Shown here: piece by piece, positions 53,181 through 62,547 of the stretch
How the letters are laid out: every line of letters starts with the position of its first letter
Position numbering within the stretch: position 1 is the stretch's first letter
Source: Rhynchopus sp. YZ270_cl-10
Taxonomy: Eukaryota > Euglenozoa > Diplonemea > Diplonemida > Diplonemidae
Reading direction: 5' to 3'
NCBI GenBank assembly: GCA_964035575.1
Contig: OZ037840.1
Span: forward strand, 310,001 to 374,000
DNA: 64,000 nucleotides
The notes under the pieces: generated by a model
The model's input: the letters and a program-made list of their open reading frames with translations, nothing else
Told to the model about the DNA's origin: nothing
Database searches by the model: none
Made by a program: the position numbers and the translations under genes

Positions 53181-54229
53181 CCCCCAGAGTCCTCCCCTCC
53201 CCTCCCCTTCACTCCTCCCTTCAACCCACCTCCATCAACGAGCTGAGCGACCTCCCTCCCCACCCCCACCCCTCAAGCTGAAATACAGACAGGACACAAC
53301 CTTCAGTCCCTGCCGCACCCTACCCTGATGGTGCCTCACGCCGTCTCCCCCACCCCCCACACCTATCCTTACCCATTCACACTGCAGCCCTGAACAATGC
53401 AATATCGGCAATTTAAGACGAAGAATACTCAATGAGAGTGGGTGATGTGCAGATCTTGGTTGTAGCGAATATTCAATGGAGAACAGTATTGAAAGACCGA
53501 ATGTGGAGAAGGTTTCCCTGCGTCAACAGCATTTTTTGGACAGTGGGGTCAGTCGGTCCTAAGGCAAAGGTGTTAATTGCTCGCCTCAAAAGCTACGATG
53601 TCGCATCTCGGTGCTTCGTTGTAGGATTGCTGGGAAAAGCATGGACATTCCGCTACATGAAATGCAGAGAAATGAACACACATTGGCTATCCTGTTGACC
53701 ATTTTTCCACTGCCCCCACATAAGCACCTAAGGACTGACTGACTATATGAACTAATACAAGATGCGCTGTATCATCGACTGTAAACACTGAAGAAAAACC
53801 AAGCCGAGATAGCTGACAGACGAGGAATAAAAAAGTGAGGGTGGAGGTAGGGCGGGGTGGGTGAGGGGTTGTTGTACTTGCCCTACATTTTTTTTTCCGT
53901 TTCCTCCATTTTTGCCTTTTTTGCTCTTTTTTCCCCCTCACTCAGCCACTCTTCTTATTGACCTCATTTTTTATTTTCGCAAATTTTGGTTGTGTTTCTT
54001 TTTTTTTTCCCCGTCAGTGTTGGTTCAGACACTGAGGTTTTGATGACTTATTGTACACTCATTTTTTTTTTCTTCTTTTTCTCCCATCTTTTCTTGCTTG
54101 GCTTTATCAGCAAAGCGTTGACCCCCTTTCATGCACAAGAGAGACGTGCGTGGTGTGATAACAAGACCTTTTTATACATGAGACAGACACAATAAAATAC
54201 CCCCCCCTTTCCCCCTACCCGAGTGGTTG
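53181..54229. other. Gene-free stretch
   Basis: C-rich to 53400, AT-rich after. An 88-codon plus frame (53432-53698) has ordinary composition but no recognisable motif. I do not call it a gene. Confidence 0.5.
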
Positions 54230-54280
54230 GCTGTATTGTGATAACTGCTCATAATGCATAACACATATCACAATACAGCT
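54230..54280. mobile_element. Short MITE with GGCTGTATTGTGATA ends
   Basis: GGCTGTATTGTGATA and TATCACAATACAGC are inverted repeats 51 bp apart end to end, with a partly palindromic centre. Related to 12801-12893. Confidence 0.65.
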
Positions 54281-54652
54281 GAGAAAAAAATAAAAGAAAA
54301 AAAAAAAAAGAAAAAAGAAAAATTAAACATAAATCAAAGGTCTTGCAGGACACACGCAGCGTCTTCTGCATTTGGTACACATTTTGGAGTACTTTATTTT
54401 CTTTTTTTTTTTGATAATGTTTGATATAGTGTAGCTTCCTTGCTGACCTTCTTTCAACAAAATTTAAAAAAAAAACTCCCCCCCCCCCCATTTTTTTTAT
54501 TTGCCTCACACAGCGACCACGCCAGGGGAGACAGGGCTTTGAGAAAGAAAAATGCGATTTCTTTTTTTTGAGAGTAAGAGGGCAATAGTGGTAGGCACAC
54601 AAGGCACATGTGAAAAAAGTGCAAAAAAAAAAGAGAAAAGTTTATAGATGAA

Positions 54653-54677
54653 CCTAAGCCTCTCGTGCTTAGCCACC
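54653..54677 (+). repeat. CTAAGC hairpin motif
   Basis: CTAAGC-CTCTCGT-GCTTAG after TTTATAGATGAAC, followed by CCACC. Confidence 0.6.
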
Positions 54678-54924
54678 TAAAAAGGGGGGTGGGGGCTGGG
54701 CCAGGCGTTTTTTTGCACGGGGGTGGTCTTTTTCACCTTCGAAAGATTGGATTTTTAAACATCCGAAAAAAGAAAATAAATACGATGGCACGCATGGACC
54801 ATGCCAGTTGTACCCCCGGGTAACCTGCCAAATAACATGATTTTTTACGTCCATTTTATGCAAAAAGGGTGTCACCGTTTTAGCATAATACGTAATAAGG
54901 GGAAATGGCACGCTACCCGGGTCA

Positions 54925-55040
54925 TACATGACGGTGAAGTAAATGACTTGACTTGCGGTTTTACTTCTGGTTTCACCCTTTGGGTTACAACAGTAAAATC
55001 ATAAAACCACAATAGATCATTGACTTCACCCGTTGTGTAT
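54925..55040. mobile_element. CGACGGTGAAGTAA MITE, copy B
   Basis: Left end ATGACGGTGAAGTAAATGAC, right end TTGACTTCACCCGTTG, inverted. The interior GGTTTTACTTCTGGTTTCACC is shared with copy C. Confidence 0.75.
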
Positions 55041-55946
55041 GGCCATCAGGTCCCCTCCCTCCCCCTTTTCCAACCCCATATCGATGAAAGATGGGTGCTC
55101 ATCTTGGCAAACAAAAACTAAACCAGGGATATAAGAAAGAACCCTACACTCAGGGTAGAGGGAAGAGATACATTGTGATTGGAAACAAAAAATAATCATC
55201 GAGATTTTTAAAAAAATGTTGGACCGAAAAAAGGTTTGGGATTTTTTTGAGAAATGGAACTTTTTCTCCCAACATTTTATAACTACCGCTAATAAGAATG
55301 CAATGCAGTTGAAGCAGGCTCACATTTTTGATACCAACCCCAAAGCGCAGCAAAAAAAAACAGGGGGTTGATGTGCGCAACAGGCTATGGCAATATAGAT
55401 GAGAGTTCGGCCCGAAATCTGATTTCAAAACACATACGCATGCTGGGAAGTATTCTACTCTTAGCAACAACCCACACATGCTTTCAAAAACACACACACA
55501 CACGCACTTCATACTTGGCATGCTAATGCATGCAGGGCCAGAAAAAAAAAACATTTGTGGAGAGAAAAAAGCGATAGTTTCGAAAAAAAATTAGTACAGA
55601 CGTTTCTATGGATGCAGATATGGGCATCCTAATATGTCCGCACAACAGCTCAGGCACAGTGCAAACAGGTTGGATACTGTTTTTTTTTTGTTTTTTAAAC
55701 AACCTTTTTTTACCATTCCTTTTTTTAGGGAACGGGGCCTGCACGGTCCTGGAAGCTCCAAGAAAAAAAAATATGGAGTTGGGCGGGGCGAAAGAGATTC
55801 CTTCCTAAACGTACACAACTGACGAAAAAAGGGTGTCGGCGCTCACCTATAGCTCTTTGTTTTGCTGTCGTTGTACCCACAAATTCTCACGCAGAGATGG
55901 CTCTCTCACATAGAAACTAAAAAGGGGAGAGGGGTGCTAGGATACC
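55041..55946. other. Gene-free stretch
   Basis: AT-rich with a (CA)n tract near 55490 and several A and T runs. Nothing else recognised. Confidence 0.6.
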
Positions 55947-56062
55947 TGCACGACGGTGAAGGAAATGAGTTGGGTTGTGGTTTTACTTCTGGTTTTACTG
56001 TTGTAAGCCAACGGTGAAACCAGAAGTAAAACCACCAAGTCGTTTACTGCACCGTCGTGTAC
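55947..56062. mobile_element. CGACGGTGAAGTAA MITE, copy C
   Basis: TGCACGACGGTGAAGGAAAT and GTTTACTGCACCGTCGTG are inverted ends. The whole 116 bp is a near-palindrome (GGTTTTACTTCTGG and CCAGAAGTAAAACC inside), so it folds into one long hairpin. Confidence 0.8.
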
Positions 56063-57021
56063 AGACAGCACACCGTAACCTAAGAGTGTAGGCAGAGATG
56101 GGATGATTGGGTGCTCTGGTCTGACGTTTTTTTTTTTTTTTTTCTTTTTTAAAATTTTTTTCCACACAATACCCAACCCAACCATAACTGATATGTAAAG
56201 AAGGCACAGCACAACATGATACAGCACGGTCACGAGAGGGGGGTTTAGGATCCCCCTTTCATGATCTCCAAAAAAAAAAAAATAAAAATAGAGTAAAATA
56301 AAAAAGACATAATAAAAGATGTGGGGGATCCTTGGGTGGGGTGGGATGGGGATGGGAAATGACAAAACGTTCGCGCAAGCGATGTGGGGGCATTGGGGCA
56401 ACAGGGCTCACGCTAAATATTGCAACTTATTCAGAAAACCGAAACTGGGTGCAAAAAAACGTACCTGTAGGAGTTTTTATTTAAAAAAGGAACCTGACAC
56501 TACTTGGGGGAGTACAAGGAGAGTCAACGAAAGAGTGTGTATTTTTGTATTTTTTTTTTTCCCCGTTGCGCCAAAACAGGAAACCAAAACCCTGTAGGGC
56601 AAATGGTTGTGATTAGTGGCGCAGTCACCATCCTTTTTATATGACAACAAAACAAAAAGTTTGATCAAAAGAAAAATAAAGAAAAGAAAAAATCAAAAAA
56701 AAAAATATCAAAACAGGGTAGGGCGGGTAGGGGTGAGAGTGAAATATTACTTTTTTGAAATCTCGGCAATGGAGTCGTACAGACACTCAAAAATGCTCAC
56801 CCACTGCAATTTATTTTATTTTGGTTTCTTTGGCACACAACTGCCAAACATAGACTAGCTGCGCTACCCAGAATAAAAACGGAACAAATCGCATCTGAGC
56901 AAAACCCATCTCGAGTTATCTTACTGTGGTTCGTTCGTTATATGGAGTGACTCTTTCGTTCGTCTTCTTCTTTTCTTTTTTTTTTTTTGTAAATCAAGGT
57001 ACTTGACAATAGGAAATAGAA
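56063..57021. other. Gene-free stretch
   Basis: AT-rich with long A and T runs. No coding signal or repeat recognised. Confidence 0.55.
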
Positions 57022-57145
57022 ACGACGGAAGGTGCGTGCCCGCCAGCTTGTGTTTTCTCACTCATTATTTTTTCTCTCTCATACAACACACACTTCAGCG
57101 AAAAAACACAACAAGCTTGCGGAGCGATAAACGAAAAAGTTGTTT
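57022..57145 (+). repeat. Dispersed repeat, copy 2 (first at 1.0 kb)
   Basis: GGAAGGTGCGTGCCCGCCAG and ACAACAAGCTTGCGGAGCG correspond to blocks at about 1000 and 1290, but only about 95 bp apart here. The ACTTCGTTGCATTAG motif follows at 57192-57239. Confidence 0.5.
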
Positions 57146-57191
57146 TTCATTGTTTTCTTTTTATTCAGAACCGAAAGTTAGTTTCTATTTT

Positions 57192-57239
57192 TGAAAACTT
57201 CGTTGCATTAGTGTAGACCCCCAGGATGAGCTCCGTTAC
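57192..57239 (+). repeat. ACTTGGTTGTATTAG motif, variant copy
   Basis: GAAAACTTCGTTGCATTAG-TGTAGACCCCCAGGATGAGCTCC. The CAGGATGAGCTCC ending matches the right half beside the 3.5-kb element (GAGGATGAACTCC, 10071-10083). Confidence 0.6.
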
Positions 57240-57587
57240 ACTACATTTCTTTTGCTTTTTTTTGATATTTTTTTTACGCACACTACTTCGTGAGCGGAAA
57301 AGTGTCACGTCGTTCATTCACCCCCGTGTGGAAGCGTCAACGCATCAAACAACTATAAGAAGGGGGGTGGAAACAACAAATAACACCTTTTTTTTTTATA
57401 ATCTGTTTAGTATCGCTGCCGTACAAGACAGTCGTCACTACCAATAGTAATTTTTCGTTTTTTTTTTTTTCTTTTTTCTGTTTCGAACAATGGTTATAGA
57501 AAGGTGTGAACAAACGGGTGAGCATGTACACTGCTCTAAATGAGTCGGGCCTTCAAAAGATTCACACACACACACACACACAATGGG

Positions 57588-57689
57588 AAGACGGCACACA
57601 ACCACTACATCAACGTCACGACCCTGCAGGGGGATGTCAGCCGTGACGTGATCCCCTTTGGGGGCTGTATTCCGCGCAAGAATTACCCC
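57588..57689 (+). other. Short coding-like fragment, unidentified
   Basis: About 34 codons with GC-rich third positions in AT-rich surroundings (KTAHNHYINVTTLQGDVSRD, then VIPFGGCIPRKNYP). It starts after a (CA)n tract and stops at a TIR element. No family recognised; possibly an exon or a captured gene fragment. Confidence 0.25.
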
Positions 57690-57984
57690 TTTATGCACCT
57701 GGGAAGACTTTTTTGGACGGCCTGGCACTTGTATGGACAGCATTTATTGGCCTCAAACTCCATTTCTCGGCCTCAAACTCCATTTCTCGGCCTAGGCCGA
57801 GAAATGGAGTTTGAGGCCGAGAAATAGAGTTTTCTTGGTACAAGGTGACCTCCATACTAACTAAACTCTCGATTTTTTTTTTTTCGCCTATAGGGCTTAT
57901 TTTGACGATTTGAGGCCATTAAAGCCAAAATTGAGCACTTTTGAGCATCTGTGGTTATCTAAAAAGTCTTCCTCGGTGCATAAA
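57690..57984. mobile_element. TIR element with TTTATGCACC ends and an inner palindrome
   Basis: The ends TTTATGCACC..GGAAGACTTTTT and AAAAAGTCTTCC..GGTGCATAAA are inverted. Inside, AACTCCATTTCTCGGCC is doubled and then inverted around CCTAGG (57755-57831), a palindrome with arms of about 37 bp. Confidence 0.75.
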
Positions 57985-57991
57985 ACTAGTT

Positions 57992-58110
57992 TTGCATGGC
58001 CCCGAGGCCTCGTAAGGGCCCCTCGGCCCCGAAAAAGTGCCTCGGCCCGTTAGGGGCCTTGGCACTTTTTCTGGGCCTCGGGGCCCTTACTCGGCCTCGG
58101 GGCCATGCAA
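57992..58110. mobile_element. 119-bp GC-rich foldback
   Basis: TTGCATGGCCCCGAGGCC and GGCCTCGGGGCCATGCAA are the ends. The arms are nearly perfect for about 50 bp, with a short loop. It sits 8 bp from the previous TIR element. Confidence 0.8.
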
Positions 58111-58942
58111 TAAATACCCATATAGTTCTCGAACACACACGCACAAACTACAAAACTTGTAAGAGAAAAAGTGCCTCTCTCTCTCGTGCACACATCTTTC
58201 ACACACACAAATGTAGAGATCGACCTAAGCCTCTCTGATCGGCCATCTGCAAAGAAACATACCATAATACCGTGTTTTTGTAAAAAATATGAATCAGAAA
58301 AATTGGTCCATAAAAAAAAATCCCAAAAGGTCCATAATTAGTCTGGTCCATATTTTTTTCGAAACACGGTAATCAATTTCATATACTTTCCATTCAAAGT
58401 AAAGAAAGCACCAAAATATTAAGAAAAAGAAAAAAGAAAAAAAGGGGGGGGAAAGAACAGCGCGTTGATGTACATAGCACGTACATATTTCGAACGGTGT
58501 TTTTTTTTTTGCCTTGAGGGGTTTGTTTGAATAAAGTTGGAAAACAAAAAAATGGTTGATTTTCTCCTTCAGGGAGGGTTGGCAACCTTTACTTGAGTTT
58601 TTGTTGAACTTCAGGGCTTTTTTTTGGGGGGGTGGGAAGGGGGGGGGGGGGGGGGAATTGAACACATTGAGAGTAGATTTGTATGTTGTTTTTTTCTTGC
58701 TTTTTGATAGATTACGTTACCACCTGTCTGCGCTCCGTTTCATGGATCTATCATATTTTTTTCCCCTCCCCCCGTATTGTTTGGGGCCTTGGGAAGGGGG
58801 ATAGATGCTCAATGGTTTTTTTATTTTATTTTTTGATAATTTGTTGGAGTAGTGTGGTTGCCTCGGTTGTGTTGCCACATTTTGTGCAAATGTCCACTTT
58901 TTTTCTCCCATTTTTTTCTTCTTTTTTTTTTTGTACCGTGAC
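58111..58942. other. Gene-free stretch
   Basis: Holds a variant of the CTAAGC motif (GACCTAAGCCTCTCTGATC, 58219) and the TAATTTGTTGGAGTAGTGTG repeat shared with 2023 (58836-58900). Confidence 0.6.
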
Positions 58943-59573
58943 CAGGGTGTTTCCTAATTTGCTTCCGCTTCCGGGGATTTGGAAAAAATTGGCCAGGGAA
59001 AAAATTTGCGGGAAAAAATTAGGGACGTATTTAAAGTGCTTATGTTTTGGTATTTTCCCGAAAGAAGTATGTTCGCTGTTCTGGATCGCTCCAATCATTC
59101 AAATAAAGCAGTTTTCGGGAATTTTTATTTTCACCGATGTTGGGTACCGTGCGCCTGCGGCGCTGCCTGTTCCTACCAGTTTCTACAGGCAAACACTTGG
59201 CCCCCTTTACCTTACACTGACGGGTTTTGACCAAAACCAAGGACTTGTCCATTTCGTCAAATTGACCCCACCACAGAACGGACGGATTCCGGAAATGCAA
59301 ATGCCGGTGTTTTCGGGCATTTTCATGTTTTCAGGATCAGGGAGAGAAAATCTGGGTTGTGGGATTTACCTGGCCCTTTTCCTTACACTCATTTTGACCA
59401 ACACCAAGAACTTGGCCATTTCGGCAAATTGACCCCACCACAGCGCGGACGGATTCCGGAAATGCCATTCGCGGTGTGTTTTGGGCCTGAAAACCTACTG
59501 TTTCTTCAGGGAAAAAATTTGCTTCCGGATGTCGAAATTTTCCGGAAAAGTTCCGAAATTAGGAAACACCCTG
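58943..59573. mobile_element. hAT-like MITE, 631 bp
   Basis: Ends CAGGGTGTTTCCTAATT and AATTAGGAAACACCCTG with a perfect 8-bp TSD ACCGTGAC (58935-58942, 59574-59581). Same family as 3331-3728 but longer, with two modules (59223-59310, 59396-59480) instead of one and a GCGCC-TGC-GGCGC hairpin (59151-59163). Confidence 0.9.
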
Positions 59574-59937
59574 ACCGTGACCGAAACAAACAGGTGATTT
59601 CCTCTGCACACCGTCGTCACTTCCAGTGACAACGTGCGTACCGTCACCTCGAGAACGAAACAGACAGAGACCACACCCTCGCATGGTACTGCACCTCTAA
59701 ACAGCATGTGTCAGGCAGGCTCTGTGGGCACATGAATTGCCATCGTGTCCCTCTGGAAGGGGCGCTGGTCGGTGCTGACGTTGTGAAATCATTTGAAAAA
59801 AGGGGGAGACTCGGGAGAAGGGTTTGGAAAGATGACACCAAGCCTTGTAACGCTTAAATTCAAAGCTTCGGGCTTAGGTTCGTCTGATAAGCTTGAGCTA
59901 TAGACTTGAGATGAAATGCGACTCTTTGGGGAGGCAG
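59574..59937. other. Gene-free spacer
   Basis: Unique sequence of mixed composition without a convincing frame. Confidence 0.5.
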
Positions 59938-60114
59938 CTAGGTTGTAAAATTCGAATAATTCGTATAAGTAATTATACAGAATTATACGGTATTCGGCCC
60001 CCAGCAGCACCGTATAACACTGTATAATTCTGTATACTACCGTATAATACGGTAATCGTATAATACGAATAATACGGTATTCGGTCGTGGCCGCGCACGT
60101 ATAATACAACCTAG
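59938..60114. mobile_element. Small MITE, uninterrupted copy (empty site)
   Basis: The ends CTAGGTTGTA and TACAACCTAG are inverted. The interior is rich in GTATAAT/ATTATAC words. It matches the outer parts of 2918-6103 and lacks both Harbinger-like insertions: the sites read CGAATAATTCG and CGTATAATACG. Confidence 0.85.
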
Positions 60115-60270
60115 GTGGGGGAAGGGGGAAAACCACACATACACACATCAATGAGACCCCACTGTAGGGAGCACCCATAATTGATTTCAAAACACATATC
60201 CCCCCGCACACCAATATCCTTTTATTTTGTTTGGAAGAAAAAAAACTGTCCGCAACTGATTTTTTTTTTT

Positions 60271-60317
60271 GAAAACTTGGTTGTATTAGTGTAGCCACCC
60301 TAGAGTGTGCTCCACTA
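60271..60317 (+). repeat. ACTTGGTTGTATTAG motif copy
   Basis: An uninterrupted motif identical in its core to 19524-19573, after a T10 tract. Confidence 0.7.
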
Positions 60318-60644
60318 CTTTTTTTTTTTCACATGAAGCATTTCCATCAGAGAGATGAAGGGGGAGAAGAGGAAGCCTTCATGAGAAAAAGAGAAAAAAA
60401 AGGGGGGTAATAAAATATATGAAGCACAGCGAAATACCTTCAGGGGGTGGGGGAAAGGAATATCGCTCTTACCTACGAGCCACAAGGGTGTTGTTTCTTT
60501 TATTTGTATTTTTTTTGAAAAGCAACTTTTTTTTTTGCTATTTGTATTTCCCCACACACACACACACGCACAGCACACACACACCCCAACCCCTCATCGT
60601 CCACATATACACCTATGAACAGCGGACACATGGGGGGGTACACC
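60318..60644. other. Gene-free spacer
   Basis: Contains a (CA)n tract near 60554. No gene seen. Confidence 0.55.
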
Positions 60645-60772
60645 AGGCCGCATACCCCGAACGCGAATACCTATTCGCCCTATATTCCGATCCCAAAATT
60701 CTTGGACCATATTCGCCCTACATTCGGATCCGAATATAGGGCAAATACGAAATTCGGCTTCGAGGTATGCCT
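60645..60772. mobile_element. 128-bp foldback
   Basis: AGGCCGCATACC..TATTCGCCCTATATTC and its complement (GAATATAGGGC..GAGGTATGCCT) form arms of about 48 bp with mismatches around a 32-bp loop. Confidence 0.7.
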
Positions 60773-61981
60773 AGGGGGCACACCCGCATATGGATTCAAA
60801 AAAAAATGTACAGTAGGTTTCAGCATACACAGGCAGTGTTCCACTCTTGGACACCACTCACGACTGCTGTCAACATCATACACACATACACACACACGTC
60901 CCAAATAGAAGCCGGATAGTTCTGCTTTCATGCACTGACCTTGAACAATAGGGTCACCTGTATTGAATAAGTGTGTTTAAAAAGGCGCTATTGATAATAA
61001 CAAAATGAAATGCCCCTTGGTGTGGCCGACAAAATAGCAGAAAGTAGCACAAAAATAGCACAAAATAGCACCCCCTTTCAGCCACACCAGCCCCCCCTTC
61101 TTTATTTATTCGTTGTTCAACCGGAAGAGCGCGTCTTTCATTTCCAGACGTATTGCATAACATCATACAAAATCATTATTACCAACCCATGTTTTTGCCG
61201 GTGTTGGGCGTTTGTTTGGTGGTGTTTGCCGAAAGTTGCTACCGGCCAAATCAGGTGGTATTTTCAAAATAAAATAAAATAAATAGAAACTGGAAGTTCG
61301 TTGATAGATATTCTGCTACGCATGGACAACCTCCACACCACATTGTAACGACGACATTTAAAATAAAAATTATTACGCGTCCACTCGACGTTTGGATAAA
61401 GAAAACTAGAGATGAAAGGGGGTTTGGGGGGAAGAGTTTGAGTCTTGAACGCATCCCCACACTCAAGTCACACATAAAATATAAAAATGGGGCAGTTGGG
61501 AGAAGATATTATCATACCACAGTCACGCCGTACACCAGAATGAGACCTTTGCCAATAAGGTCCCCCACAGACGGCCTGTGTGAGGAAGTTGTTTTTGAGG
61601 GAATGTTTTTTTTTTGTCATAAAAATGTTGTGATAGCAGCTGCCATCCAGCAATCGAGCATTTTGCACAAAAAAAAACTTTGGTAAATGTGGCAAGTCCG
61701 AATGGACTGGCGGGCGAAACACTTCGAGGAGCCTTGTTGTTCCGAGGGTTTGAGCCTTATAGCCAGTACCTACGGTTCGCCCAGTCAGCATGATATTAAA
61801 TAGTTCACGTTGGTATAGGCAAGAAGCCAGTAGTACAACTTCGAGCCAAGTTAAAAGATGAACTTAAGGAGTTAAGCCTCTCGTGTTTAGTCACCTATTA
61901 AAAAAGTGGCTATTTTATGAATAATTTCCTCACATCCACTCGAACCAGCCCTAAGCGATTACATTCACAAAAAAAGTTAAC
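60773..61981. other. Gene-free stretch, possibly containing the last transporter exon
   Basis: No exon could be assigned. The CTAAGC motif recurs as GTTAAGCCTCTCGTGTTTAG (61872-61895). The SLC38A9-like gene still needs its last membrane segment, which should lie on the minus strand to the left of 62547. Confidence 0.5.
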
Positions 61982-62048
61982 TTGAAATACAAAACCCTCT
62001 CGAGAACTGTGTACCCTTTTTGGTGCAATAACCGGCTGTACCGGGGAC

Positions 62049-62471
<423 letters not shown>

Positions 62472-62547
62472 CCGGGGACCCCCCCAACCATCCATTTCGT
62501 GGTTTACATCTGGAAGGAAAAAAATGGGGTATTTGGAGAGGACATAC

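Noticed and set aside
53432-53698. 88-codon frame as a gene
   Set aside because: No motif, no splice or leader signal and no neighbouring exon; left unannotated.
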